DNA of 64,000 nucleotides, taken from Roseitranquillus sp963776845 (GTDB lineage: Bacteria; Pseudomonadota; Alphaproteobacteria; Rhodobacterales; Rhodobacteraceae). Below are positions 1 to 8,445 of the stretch, piece by piece. The translations under genes were made by a program, and so were the position numbers. Where the stretch lies: the NCBI GenBank assembly GCA_963776845.1, contig CAVZOJ010000019.1, positions 1 to 64,000 on the forward strand. The letters are read 5' to 3'. The notes beneath the pieces were generated by a model. The model did no database searches and was not told the DNA's origin. It was given only the letters and a program-made list of their open reading frames with translations. The first letter of the stretch is position 1. Each line of letters starts with the position of its first letter.

Positions 1-54
1 GTAAGCGATGCCGTGCGGCTGCCGACTGGATGGCAATGACGTGGGGCCGACAGC

Positions 55-479
55 TCAGAATGTGTTTTCCGATGCATCCCCCCAGATCCGGCTCTGCCAG
101 CCCGGAAAATCGTCGAGCTCATCGAAGGCGGTGTCCTTCGAGACAAGCGGGCAGGCGAGCTCGATTGCCGTGGCCGCGATCATGCGGTCGAACGGATCGC
201 GATGGCTCCAGGCCATGCTGCCAGACAGGATGGCCATCTCGGCCGTGTAGGGAGCGACCGTGCCACCCTGGGCCCGAAGGAGTTGCGGCAGCCGGCGCAC
301 GATATCTTCGACCTCGGGCCACTTGCCCGACCGATGTTTCTGCGTGATCTCGTGGAAGCTGCACGGCGGAACGTAGACGGTTCGCGCCGTCTCGATTGTC
401 TTCCGGGCCGCGGGATCGAGCTTGGACGACTGAACAGGCTCCAGACCCACGCGTGCGTGTCCAGCACGATCGCCGTCAC
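55..479 (-). pseudogene. PIN-domain toxin (VapC-like), frameshifted
   Basis: The N-terminus reads from a GTG at 479 (MTAIVLDTHAWVW), the usual PIN opening with its first acidic residue. The rest continues in another frame (SSKLDPAARK to SRIW) and contains the typical DPFDRMIAATAIELACPLVSKD stretch carrying the second acidic cluster. The frames join if one base is restored near 431, which would give about 141 residues, normal for the family. The start overlaps the antitoxin stop as GTGA, so the pair would be translationally coupled. PIN toxins are Mg-dependent RNases held in check by the cognate antitoxin. Whether the frameshift is real decay or a sequencing error cannot be told here. Confidence 0.7.
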
Positions 480-700
480 CCCCAGCGGTCCAGTTCGTCC
501 TCCGCCATCGGTTCAAGGAAGTCGGGAATATGACCGATTTCCCCATCCGCGAGACCAATGCGGAACGGGGCCGGCGAGATGGCCGGAACGATCCGCACGA
601 CCGGCTGCCCTCCGCGTGCGATCAGGACCTCCTCGCCTCGTTCCGCCGCGGCAATGAGTTCCGACAGCTTCGCTTTGGCTTCCGCGATATTCATCTGCAT
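476..700 (-). CDS. Phd/YefM-type antitoxin
   Basis: A short protein beginning MQMNIAEAKAKLSELIAAA with a GEEVLIARGGQPVVRIVP core is the standard Phd/YefM fold: a DNA-binding N-terminal half and a toxin-binding acidic tail (EDELDRWG). It sits directly upstream of, and overlaps by 4 nt, the PIN toxin gene, as expected for a coupled operon that represses its own promoter. I chose the ATG at 700 because AAGG (complement of 710-713) lies eight bases upstream; a GTG at 709 and an ATG at 694 are alternatives. The IS5-type element starts at about 714, so the native promoter and operator have been cut away or replaced by IS sequence. Confidence 0.75.
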   Translation of the reverse strand: MQMNIAEAKAKLSELIAAAERGEEVLIARGGQPVVRIVPAISPAPFRIGLADGEIGHIPDFLEPMAEDELDRWG

Positions 701-857
701 CGGCAACACCCTTGGAACGTCTGATCAACGGCTCCGATTGGCCGCGATGACGGCCAGAAAGGGTCTCGGCGGGGCGATGCGGGGGACAAGCGGCCCCGGG
801 TCTGCGGATCAGGTGCCGCTCGCGCGGCGGCAAGGCCGATTTCGGGCGGACTCCGCC

Positions 858-1893
858 TCAGGCCATCAACCGTCGTCGGACCAGGAACAGGTTGCCGAGC
901 CCGAAGAGCGAGAACAGTTGCGCCTCGTTCTTCGCCAGCCCGCGGTAGCGGGTCTTGCGGTAGCCGAACTGGCATTTCATCACCCGGAACGGGTGCTCGA
1001 CCTTGGCCCGCAGGCTGGCGATGATCCGGTTGATGCGCTCGTCGATCGGATGCAGCTTGCCGCCTTTCGGAGCCTTGCGCATCACGCCCCAGACCTTGCC
1101 CTGGGCGCGGAATGCTTCCTCCCGCTCGCCGCTGACATAGCCGTCGCCAGCGGTTGCTCGAACCGGTGGCGCAACCCCTGGCAACTCGCCGAACACCGCC
1201 TGCTCGTCGCCGTGAAGCAGGTCGTCGAACTTCTGGCTGTCGTGGACCTTGGCGGTGCTGGTTTCGAGCGTGTGGACCACGCCGCTGCCGATATCGACGC
1301 CGACATGCGCCTTCATCCCGAAATACCAGTCGTTGCCCTTCTTCGTGCTGCTCATCTCCGGGTCGCGGGCGCCCTGCTTGTTCTTCGTCGAGCTTGGCGC
1401 GTCGATGAGCGTCGCATCGACCAACGTTCCCTCGCGCAACAGGATGCCGCGCTCGCGAAGATAGCTGTTGATCGCCTCGAAGATCGCACGCGTCAGCTCG
1501 TGCCGCTCCAGCAGGTGGCGGAAGTTCAGGATGGTCGTCTCGTCCGGGATCGCATCGTCGCCCAGCTCGAGCCCGGCGAACCGGCGCATGGCGTCGCTGT
1601 CGTAGAGGTTCTGCGCTACAATCGATCCACTGGATCGATTGCTATACGCTTGAACCCTCCGCCGCCGGGTCGGACAGCGCGTACCACTGCTGCAGACAGT
1701 AGACCCGCAGCATCACCTCCAGCGGCATCGCCGGCCGCCCGCCCTTCGGTCCCGCCTTCGGGTAGTGCGGCTCGATCAGCGCCGTCAGACGCGCCCAGGG
1801 CACCACCGCCTCCATCTCGGCGAGAAACGCCTCGCGGCGGGTGCGCTTCTTCTTCGTCGCATAGGCCAACGACGCGAAGGTGGTCTGCTTCAT
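858..1893 (-). pseudogene. IS5-family transposase, interrupted
   Basis: The N-terminal part (MKQTTFASLAYATKKKRTRR, then LEVMLRVYCLQQWYALSDPA) and the C-terminal part (from MRRFAGLELGDDAIPDETTI to the end) together match the IS5 transposase layout: helix-turn-helix region, GTLVDATLIDAPSSTKNK with the first catalytic Asp, KKGNDWYFGMKAHVGVD with the second, and the EHPFRVMKCQFGY region with the Glu. Between the halves, about 40 bp containing a stop and a palindrome (1619-1641) break the frame. As written the gene could not make a full transposase. The normal join should run from ALSDPAAE straight to LYDSDAMRRF, so the break looks like an insertion rather than programmed frameshifting. Confidence 0.8.
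1619..1641. repeat. Perfect palindrome inside the transposase gene
   Basis: Two 11-bp arms, CAATCGATCCA and TGGATCGATTG, flank a single C. It lies in the short extra segment that interrupts the IS5 transposase frame and brings a stop codon. It could be the remnant of a smaller insertion or an engineered or assembly junction; nothing else identifies it. Confidence 0.7.
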
Positions 1894-2137
1894 TGAGGGC
1901 GGCTCCATCGAGGTCGCCGCCAGCCTACCAGATCACCGCCCGATGCCGAGGTTCTTCAGAGCTTCCCATTATATTGGACCAACACTTAACCTACTAGCCG
2001 TAACTTTGCCCCCCGATGGGTGTCGCGTTACGTCAGTAGGCGAAGGGGCTGCTCCGCGCGCCTCTCGAAACCCCCAGGCGAGGGACGCTTCGCCCCCTCG
2101 ACCTCAGACCAGGCGTTGGCGCCCTGGACCCGCTTCC

Positions 2138-2538
2138 TCAGGGAGGATGGCCGACGACGCGCCTCCTCCCTTCAGGTCCGCTGCGGCGCAGCTCCACTCT
2201 TATGTAGGCCGGCAGCTCGGCCCGCAGCTTCGATCGATCGAGGCTGCAGGGCGCCCGCCAGTGCGCCTGCAGCCGGTCGATCGGCCGGGTTGGCGCCGGC
2301 GCCGCCTTGCCGCTCAGCGCCGCGTGCGCGGCGCGAGCGAAGCCGTCGACGGCCGCCTCCAGCTCGGCAGCATGGAGGCGCCCCCGGCCGAGCGCGGCGA
2401 GGTAGCCGAGCTGGCGCAGCTCGTCGTCGCCTCGACCTCCGCGACCGTCATCCGGCCGCAGGCAATCGCTGCCAGCGCCCGCAGCATCCGGTCCTCGCGC
2501 TGGCGCGGAGGCAGCGCGTCAATCGAGACCGGCGGCAC
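2138..2538 (-). pseudogene. Hypothetical protein downstream of brnA, frameshifted
   Basis: A leading part, VSIDALPPRQREDRMLRAL then CGRMTVAEVE, breaks near 2440 and continues in the next frame as DDELRQLGYLAALGRGRL, AVDGFARAAHAALSGKAAP and RAELPAYIRVELRRSG to a stop at 2138. The periodic Leu/Ala pattern looks like a small helical protein. It overlaps the 3' end of brnA by 20 nt on the same strand, suggesting co-transcription. I do not recognise the family. The reconstruction rests only on consistent codon bias across the two frames. Confidence 0.35.
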
Positions 2539-2776
2539 GGCGCAGCATGTCGTTGGCGCGGGACTGCCAGCCGGCGCCTCCGGCCTTCAGCCGCTCCACC
2601 AGGTCGGCGTCGAGGCGGATGCTCACCGGCACCTTGGTCGGCGCCCGCTGCGGGCCGCGCACCGGCCGCATGGCGCGCCATTCCTCGTCGCTGAGCGGCC
2701 GGGCATCGGGATCCGCCTCGGCCACGCGGGTGATCGCCGCGTCCTCTTCCCGGGTCGGAGGGATGATTCTAGGCAT
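2519..2776 (-). CDS. brnA: BrnA-type antitoxin
   Basis: An 85-residue protein with PLSDEEWRAMRPVRGPQRAP followed by KVPVSIRLDADLVERLKAGG, a ribbon-helix-helix-like segment, and a GWQSRANDMLRRAAGL tail. This order is typical of BrnA, which neutralises the BrnT RNase and autoregulates the operon. The ATG lies inside the last codons of brnT (8-nt overlap), the usual toxin-first order of this family. The DNA-binding half is at the C-terminal side. Confidence 0.85.
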   Translation of the reverse strand: MPRIIPPTREEDAAITRVAEADPDARPLSDEEWRAMRPVRGPQRAPTKVPVSIRLDADLVERLKAGGAGWQSRANDMLRRAAGLD

Positions 2777-3041
2777 TGCGGGCCTCCTCGTACTTCCTGA
2801 CTTCGCGCAGGTTGGCCTTGCGCAGGCTGATCAGCCGACAGGAGTCGCCGCGCCAGGTGTAGACACATTGATGCAACCGTCCGTCGATCGGCGCATAGGC
2901 GCGGAACCTCACCTCGTCGTGCGCGTGCGGATCGCGGCCACCGACCGCGGCGGACCAGTCGAAGTCATGGATCGCATCGAAGGCGACGCCGTGCTTGTCG
3001 AGGTTCGCCGCGGCCTTCGCCGGGTCCCATTCGTAGTGCAT
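2769..3041 (-). CDS. brnT: BrnT-type toxin
   Basis: From the ATG at 3041 the protein reads MHYEWDPAKAAANLDKHGVAF, the signature N-terminus of BrnT (RelE-like RNase fold), and later RLISLRKANLREVRKYEEAR, the conserved C-terminal helix with basic and Glu residues. Full length is about 90 residues. An upstream ATG at 3062 would add seven residues (MRIFKKP), but family members usually start at MHYEWDP. BrnT cleaves mRNA during stress until bound by BrnA. The module appears intact, unlike most of its neighbours. Confidence 0.85.
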   Translation of the reverse strand: MHYEWDPAKAAANLDKHGVAFDAIHDFDWSAAVGGRDPHAHDEVRFRAYAPIDGRLHQCVYTWRGDSCRLISLRKANLREVRKYEEARNA

Positions 3042-3084
3042 GGGCTTTTTGAATATACGCAAGCGCCAGGCTCAAGGCAAATTG

Positions 3085-3101
3085 TATGTACGACGCACAT
3101 A
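3085..3101. promoter_or_regulatory. Candidate operator upstream of brnT-brnA
   Basis: TATGTACGACGCACATA is an imperfect palindrome (14 of 17 positions symmetric) centred about 50 bp upstream of the brnT start. BrnA antitoxins repress their own operon through inverted repeats near the promoter, so this is the obvious site. The assignment is inference from position and symmetry. Confidence 0.35.
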
Positions 3102-3134
3102 TCCCTTGAGCGCCCCTCGTCTGTCCTCCTCCCT

Positions 3135-3498
3135 TCATGGCTTCTCGACCCAGATGTCTGGCCGGCGGCGAGCCCGGACGGCGGAGAACAGCTTCTTGGA
3201 GGAGACGAGAAGAAACCAAGTGGCCGCTAGAGGCAGGATCCCGAACACGACGTAGAACGCCTTCGTCTCCGAGTTGGTCAAGCCGCTCTGCAGCTTCACC
3301 CAAGCGAAGTAGGCCAAGCATCCGGCGAGAAGGACCTCGCAGATGAGGGCTGCCAGCTTCTGCACGGCGATTTCGGCTTTCCAACTCCTGCCGGTTCAGA
3401 AGGCTGTCGTTGATCCAGATGCCCTTCCTGGCGCTGTAGGCGGGGCAGGTGTTTGCCTGGGGATCGACCGCGCTCCGGCAGAACGGGCATTGGGACAT
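3135..3498 (-). pseudogene. Zinc-ribbon/two-helix membrane protein, frameshifted
   Basis: The start at 3498 gives MSQCPFCRSAVDPQANTCPA, a CxxC...CxxY half zinc ribbon in which the last expected Cys is Tyr. It continues through WINDSLLNRQELES. Near 3385 the frame slips and continues as AEIAVQKLAALICEVLLAGC, then two hydrophobic helices (LAALICEVLLAGCLAYFAW and FYVVFGILPLAATWFLLV) and a basic tail. The restored protein has about 120 residues. It is a small membrane-anchored zinc-ribbon type protein of unknown function with no obvious link to its neighbours. Confidence 0.45.
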
Positions 3499-3560
3499 GG
3501 GACCGCCTCAAGTAGTATCCTGATTGCATCTAACCCAGATGGATTCGCGCGCCTTGGAAA

Positions 3561-3985
3561 TCAGGACGCACTGCGCAGCGCCCTGATCCACCTCCGGTGC
3601 TCTGGCGTCATCGCGCCGAGACCGGCAAGCAGGGCCAGCAACTCGCCGATCCTGGCCAGGAGCCGCCACGCCGGGGCCGGTGCGATCATCGCTAGGATGT
3701 CGAGGCCGGCGGGAGCCGCGCCGACCAGCCAGACCAGGGTGAGGAGGCCAAAGGCCGCGCCCAGGCCTTCGTCCGGCAGGGCGAGGCCGGGTGCCGCCAA
3801 GAGTGCGAAGCCTGCAAGGTTCAGACCAGCCCCAGCGGCAGCGACGCAGGCTCGCACAGGAGCCGGCGCAGCGCCTTGGGCCGGGTGATCGCGAAGAGGC
3901 CAAGCGCCGGGGATGGCGAGGGCCAAGCCGGCCAGCCCGGGCTCGGTCTGTCGCTCCGGGGGGGGGCGCTGTAAGCGCCTTGACG
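3561..3985 (-). pseudogene. Hypothetical membrane protein, frameshifted
   Basis: Hydrophobic segments line up only by switching frame twice: GLAGLALAIP, then GLFAITRPKALRRLLCEPAS, then NLAGFALLAAPGLALP, GLLTLVWLVGAAPAGLDILA and LLARIGELLALLAGLGAM. Three to four transmembrane helices are plausible. The ribosome-binding site was not located and the start near 3985 is approximate. Family unknown. It sits back to back with galE. Confidence 0.3.
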
Positions 3986-4035
3986 CACCGGGGCGGGGGC
4001 GGCAGGTCCGGGGCCGGCGAACCGGGAGAGAGACC

Positions 4036-5059
4036 TTGGGCGACACACGCGGCACGATCCTCGTCACTGGCGGAGCGGGCTACATCGGCAGCCATGCCTG
4101 CAAGGCCCTCGCGCGGGCGGGCTACCTGCCGGTCAGCTACGACGACCTCTCGACCGGCTGGAAGGGCGCGGTGAAGTGGGGCCCCCTCGAGGAGGGCAGC
4201 CTGCACGACCGCGGCCGGCTCGACACGGTGATGGCGCGGCACCGGCCGGAGGCGGTAATGCACTTCGCCGCCCGGTCGGACGTGGGCGAGAGCGCGCGCA
4301 ATCCGGGGAAGTACTGGCGCGACAACGTGGCGGGCTCGCTGACGCTGATCGAGGCGATGGTGGCGAGCGACATCCGCCGGCTGGTGTTCTCGTCGACCTG
4401 CGCCGTCTACGGCGACCAAGACGGGGTTGTCCTCGAAGAGAGCGCCGAGACCCGGCCGATCAACGCCTACGCCTCATCCAAGCGCGCGATCGAAGACATG
4501 GCGCGCGACTTTGGCGCCGCCCACGGCCTGCGCACTGTGACCTTCCGCTACTTCAACGTCGCCGGCGCCGACCCCGAGAGCGAGGTCGGCGAGGCACACG
4601 ATCCCGAGACGCACCTGGTGCCTCTGATGCTGCAGGCAGTCGCCGGCAAGCGGCCGGCGTTGACCATCCACGGCACGGACTATGCCACGCCCGACGGCAC
4701 TTGCATCCGCGACTACGTCCATGTCTGGGACCTGGTGGCAGCGCATGTCCTGGGGCTAAAGCGGCTGCTCGATGGCGCGGAGTTCGCGGCTCTACAACCT
4801 TGGCACCGGCTCGGGGTTCTCGGTGCGTGAGGTGGTCGACGCCAGCCGGGCGGTCACCAACCGCGAGGTGCCTGTTGTCGACGGGCCGCGGCGGCCGGGA
4901 GATGCGGTGCGGCTGGTTTCGGGGTCGACGCGCGCTGTCGAGGAGCTCGGCTGGGCGCCGGAGCGATCGACCATGCGGCAGATGATCGGGGATGCATGGG
5001 CTTGGCACACGGGCCCTGGGCTTCGGCAGATGAACGCGCGTGATCCGGAGGCGGTCTGA
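4036..5059 (+). pseudogene. galE: UDP-glucose 4-epimerase, frameshifted near 4788
   Basis: GalE interconverts UDP-glucose and UDP-galactose for polysaccharide synthesis. The N-terminus ILVTGGAGYIGSHACKALAR is the NAD-binding GxxGxxG motif, and SSTCAVYGD with YASSKRAIEDM supplies the Ser/Tyr/Lys triad. TFRYFNVAGADPES and the IRDYVHVWDLVAAHV segment are GalE hallmarks. At about 4788 one base is missing and the C-terminus (RLYNLGTGSGFSVREVVDAS to the end) continues in the next frame. Restored length is about 340, normal for GalE. I chose TTG 4036 because GGGAGAG lies just upstream; further upstream the same frame has no GalE-like residues. Confidence 0.85.
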
Positions 5060-5098
5060 AGACGGAGCGTACCGTCTGACGCGGCGGGCAGTTCCAAC

Positions 5099-5125
5099 GA
5101 AAAAAGGCGGCCGAATGGCCGCCTT
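5099..5125 (-). terminator. Rho-independent terminator of the VPLPA-CTERM gene
   Basis: AAGGCGGCC (5104-5112) pairs with GGCCGCCTT (5117-5125) around a GAAT loop. On the minus strand it is followed by a run of T, matching the gene that ends at 5150. It may also stop transcripts running out of galE. Confidence 0.75.
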
Positions 5126-5149
5126 CTATGTCAGAGGCTGGGCTGAGTT

Positions 5150-5797
5150 TCAGCCGCGGCGGCGCCGCAGCAGCCCGAAGCCCATCAGCGCGGTACCGAA
5201 CATCAGGCCACCTGCGGGCAGCGGGATCGCAGCAATCTCGAGACCGGCGAGCGCGAAATCGCCCTTGCCGATGCCGTCGTTGCCGCTGCCCTCGGCGAAA
5301 GTAAACGTGCTCCCTACCAAACTGGTGCTGGCGAAGCCGAAGCCAAAGCCGCCCGGGGCGTAAACCTCGGTCGCGGTGAGGGTTGCAGCCGGAGAGCCGG
5401 TCGGCATGGCGCCGCTGAAGAGCGCCGCCGTCTCGGCGTCCGGGTCGTTGACCGCGTCCTTGAAGAGGTCGAGCGCCCAGAAGCCGGTAAGGCGGACGGG
5501 CTTGGTAAAGGTCACCGTCACATATTCATTGCCTTCGGTGATCTCGTCGTTGTTCAGACCGACGCCGTCGTTGAGGCCGGCGAGTATTCCGATCGGACCA
5601 GGCGCATCGCCGTCCTCGAAGGTCAGCGTGTCACCGGCGCTGGGAGCGAGGCTCCAGCCGATGCCGCCAATCGATCCGGATGCATTGGAAGAGGCCGTGA
5701 AATCTATCACGGCTGCCGAAGCGGCAAACGTACCCGCTACCGTGATACCTGCGGCAAACGCTGTGGCCAGCATGCCCGGTTTGGTGAAAACTCGCAT
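5150..5797 (-). CDS. Secreted VPLPA-CTERM protein 1
   Basis: A 215-residue exported protein. Residues about 5-28 form a Sec signal peptide ending in ASA before AVIDFTASSNASGS. The body is rich in Gly, Asp, Thr and Ser with beta-like periodicity. The C-terminus carries the tripartite sorting tail: IPLPAGG, a hydrophobic helix LMFGTALMGFGLL, and RRRRG. Such proteins are processed by an exosortase (XrtD type) and commonly travel with EPS loci as surface or matrix proteins. No exosortase gene is visible in the window. AAGG lies upstream of the ATG. The gene is monocistronic, with its own terminator. Confidence 0.85.
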   Translation of the reverse strand: MRVFTKPGMLATAFAAGITVAGTFAASAAVIDFTASSNASGSIGGIGWSLAPSAGDTLTFEDGDAPGPIGILAGLNDGVGLNNDEITEGNEYVTVTFTKPVRLTGFWALDLFKDAVNDPDAETAALFSGAMPTGSPAATLTATEVYAPGGFGFGFASTSLVGSTFTFAEGSGNDGIGKGDFALAGLEIAAIPLPAGGLMFGTALMGFGLLRRRRG

Positions 5798-6355
5798 AAA
5801 CTACCTTACTCCGACAAATCGGTCCCGCTCCCGCGCCATCGTTCTGTGACACGGTCCTGATGTTAATTCGTCAGATCGAAGGTAATTTCCACCCTGGGAA
5901 CGCCGAAAAACCGCTTCGAGGAGCGGTTTTCTACCTCCGGCTGAAGGCAGACCATGACGCACTCACCTCAGGGGCCGCTCCAATGACGAAAGCGACCACT
6001 TGGTGCCCAAAAAACAAGCACCGGCGACGCGAGTTAAGCGTCGCGCAATAAGCGAGAACGACTAAGATTCGGCCCGGCGGAAGCGAGTGCTCGAGCGGAC
6101 ATGCCCAAACAATCCCTTCAAGGGCTCCGATGTCGCGTGGTAGCGATGTCCCCTTTTTCCCCTATCCCGATCGGCAGGCCCCACACCCGCCAGGAAGAAC
6201 AGGCCCCACACCCGCTTTTCCCACCTACAAGTTATCGCCCCTGACAGCGATTCTCAACGCAAATCGACGTACTAGATTTCGTGGCGCCAATGAATGTCTG
6301 CCGGTGCGAAATATGACGTACTTTCAAATACATGAAGCTTTCGCGTCGGCTTTCG
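5798..6355. other. Non-coding region with hairpins and a short direct repeat
   Basis: No credible gene. It holds the promoter of the VPLPA-CTERM gene, a hairpin with A/T flanks (5907-5930), an inverted repeat GCGACGC/GCGTCGC (6024-6030 and 6038-6044), and two copies of CAGGCCCCACACCCGC at 6175-6190 and 6200-6215. No function is established for the repeats. Confidence 0.5.
5906..5931. terminator. Bidirectional hairpin terminator
   Basis: AAAACCGCT (5907-5915) pairs with AGCGGTTTT (5922-5930) around six bases, giving a U-rich tail in both directions. No gene ends immediately beside it, so it may insulate the divergent promoter region or terminate an unseen short RNA. Confidence 0.5.
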
Positions 6356-7777
6356 TCAGGTGCGGTGGTAGACGTCCTCGTAGCGCTCGATGTCATCCTC
6401 GCCGAGGTAGGTCCCGGTCTGCACCTCGATCAGGTACATCGGAACCTTCCCCGGATTTTCCATCCTGTGGATGGATCCGAGGGGAATGTAGACGGACTGA
6501 TTCTCGGTCAGCAGCCGCACGTCTTCGCCGATCGTCACCCGCGCCGTCCCGGCCACCACCACCCAGTGCTCGGAGCGGTGCATGTGGCTCTGCAGGCTGA
6601 GGATGCCGCCCGGTCGAACCATGATCCGCTTCACCTGGAAGCGGCTGTCGAGGCACAGCGTCTCGTACCAGCCCCAGGGGCGGTGAAAGCGCGGATAGTC
6701 GTCGGACTGAGCCACGTGCGCCTCGCGCAGCGCCCCGACCACCTTCTTGAGGTCCTGGCTGCGGCCCATGTCGGCGACGAGCACCGCGTCGCGCATCGCC
6801 ACCGCCACGATTCCCTCGAGGCCGAGCCCGACGAGGTGCATCGCGCCCTCCTCCGAGCGCAGGTAGCTGTCGCGGCAGTCGATCGCGGTCACCGCGCCAT
6901 TGCTCACGACGCCGTCGGCATCCTGCTCGGACGACTGCCAGAGCGTCTGCCACGAGCCGAGATCGGTCCAGCCGCAGTCGAGCGGCACCGCGACGACGCC
7001 GCCCGTCGCGCCGGCGGGCTCCATCACGGCGTAGTCGACCGAGATCGCTCGTGCCTTGCCGTAGGTTGGCCCCAGCCGCAGGAAGCCGAGGTCTCGCTCG
7101 CCGGTGTCGATCGCGGCGCGGCAGGGGGCGACGAGGTCGGGCGCGTGGGTCTCGAACGCGGCCAGCACGTCTGTGGCGCGAAAGAGAAAGATGCCTGCGT
7201 TCCACAGATGCCGCCCCGAGGCGAGCATCGCCTTGGCCGCCGCGGCGTCTGGCTTTTCGCGAAAGCTTCCAAGCGGTACCGGCGCGCCGTCCTCGGGCAC
7301 ATGGGCCAGCTCGAGGTAGCCATATCCAGTCTCGGGGCGGTCGGGGAGGATGCCGAAGGCGACGAGCTTGCCGGTCTCCGCCGCCTCGACCCCGCGCCCG
7401 ACGGCGGCGTGGAACGCGGCCGGCGCGCCGATCAGGTGATCGGAAGGGGCGACAAGCATCAGCGCGTCCGGATCCTCGGCCGCGAGCATCAGTGCCGCGG
7501 TCAGGATCGCCGGTGCGGTGTCGCGACCCTCGGGCTCGATCACGACGCGCAGGTCGGAAAGGCCGATCGCCGCCGCCTGTTCGCTGGCGAGGAACCGGAA
7601 CGCATCGCCGGTCATCACCAGCGGCGCTGCGAAACCTTCACCGCAAAAGCGGCGCAGCGTGGTCTGGTAGAGGCTCTCGCGGCCGATCAGCGGCGCGAAC
7701 TGCTTGGGGTAGGCCGCCCGGCTCGACGGCCACAGCCGCGTGCCCGACCCGCCGCAGAGGATCACGGGATGGATCAC
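6356..7777 (-). CDS. manC: Mannose-1-phosphate guanylyltransferase / mannose-6-phosphate isomerase
   Basis: A bifunctional enzyme that makes GDP-mannose from mannose-1-phosphate and GTP and isomerises Fru-6-P to Man-6-P. The N-terminal nucleotidyltransferase domain begins VIHPVILCGGSGTRLWP and continues YPKQFAPL, with IEPEGRDTAPAI and FREKPD farther on. The cupin-like isomerase domain near residue 395 reads QSHMHRSEHWVVVAGTARV, with metal-binding His residues. At 473 residues it is full length. The GTG at 7777 is preceded by GGAGG with good spacing; the longer frame upstream lacks family sequence. It supplies mannose and possibly fucose or rhamnose precursors to the EPS pathway. Confidence 0.92.
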   Translation of the reverse strand: MIHPVILCGGSGTRLWPSSRAAYPKQFAPLIGRESLYQTTLRRFCGEGFAAPLVMTGDAFRFLASEQAAAIGLSDLRVVIEPEGRDTAPAILTAALMLAAEDPDALMLVAPSDHLIGAPAAFHAAVGRGVEAAETGKLVAFGILPDRPETGYGYLELAHVPEDGAPVPLGSFREKPDAAAAKAMLASGRHLWNAGIFLFRATDVLAAFETHAPDLVAPCRAAIDTGERDLGFLRLGPTYGKARAISVDYAVMEPAGATGGVVAVPLDCGWTDLGSWQTLWQSSEQDADGVVSNGAVTAIDCRDSYLRSEEGAMHLVGLGLEGIVAVAMRDAVLVADMGRSQDLKKVVGALREAHVAQSDDYPRFHRPWGWYETLCLDSRFQVKRIMVRPGGILSLQSHMHRSEHWVVVAGTARVTIGEDVRLLTENQSVYIPLGSIHRMENPGKVPMYLIEVQTGTYLGEDDIERYEDVYHRT

Positions 7778-7957
7778 GGGGCAGCCTCCTCCGTCGTCCG
7801 GCTTCGATCGGCGGCCTTCTGTCGTGAAAGGCAAGGCACATCAAGCACGTTCCGGCAAGAGCGTTACCGCAGAACACGACGGGCCCGTCGCGCGGACCGG
7901 CCTGTCGCCGATTTCCGGGGCACGCGTCTGCCCCCTCCGGCCGGCCGGGCGGGGGCC

Positions 7958-8224
7958 TCAGGCCAGCCCGCAGATGCCCGTCGCGGTGGTGCCCGTCGCC
8001 CAGACCTTGCTGACGCGCAGCGGAAAGAAGATGCCGGCGGCCACGAAGACGGTGCCGACGGCCCCGTCGCGGGTTGTGACCCGGACGTGGCCGGGGGTCT
8101 CGACATTCAGGCCCAGAAGCATCTGGGCCAGGCCCTCTCCGTCGTCGTTGGGCACCACCTCGACGAGCATCGTGGCGGGCTGGTCGGGCGTCGCGGGAAA
8201 GGTGGAGAAGCGGTCTTTCGCCAT
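7958..8224 (-). CDS. Spike-base-like protein (RCAP_rcc01079-type)
   Basis: An 88-residue protein starting MAKDRFSTFPATPDQPATML and ending SKVWATGTTATGICGLA. The DRF..F..TPD opening and the terminal V.ATGTTA..I.GL pattern resemble the RCAP_rcc01079 spike-base family, which in Rhodobacter gene transfer agents forms head spikes that contact cell-surface polysaccharide. Here it stands alone between manC and sulfotransferase genes rather than in a phage cluster. The family call is from memory of the pattern. Role in this locus unknown; a cell-surface or matrix function is inference. Confidence 0.55.
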   Translation of the reverse strand: MAKDRFSTFPATPDQPATMLVEVVPNDDGEGLAQMLLGLNVETPGHVRVTTRDGAVGTVFVAAGIFFPLRVSKVWATGTTATGICGLA

Positions 8225-8445
8225 GCGGCCGGGCTCCGTATCGGAAATCGTTCGCCCAAAGCTACGCGCGCGCTCCTTGAACAAGCGATGAACCCCCCGC
8301 GCGCCAAGCCTGCCTTTCGTGCAATATCCACCCGGCCGCCCGAACCGGACGTGCCGTTCACCGTGCCGCGCCGCCCGGCTTGACACACAAGGGAAGAAGA
8401 CTGCAGGGCAGCGTGCAACAATGCCTTGGGCAAGAGGTTCCGGAC

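Larger units (their letters stand above)
714..1966 (-). mobile_element. IS5-family insertion sequence
   Basis: Imperfect terminal inverted repeats are visible: GGAACGTCTGATCAAC at 714-729 and, read on the minus strand, GGAAGCTCTGAAGAAC at 1966-1951 (12 of 16 bases agree). The about 1.25 kb span and the transposase inside fit the IS5 subgroup. I could not find a convincing target duplication (CCTT left, CATT right). The left end lies one base outside the ribosome-binding site of the antitoxin gene. Confidence 0.65.

Noticed and set aside
1590..1641. Programmed frameshift in the IS5 transposase
   Set aside because: The break involves extra bases with a stop and a palindrome, not a slippery sequence.
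4780..4795. Programmed frameshift in galE
   Set aside because: No slippery heptamer; a single missing base in a region with many other indels is simpler.
6175..6215. Start of a CRISPR or tandem repeat array
   Set aside because: Only two copies of a 16-mer, no further units, no cas genes.
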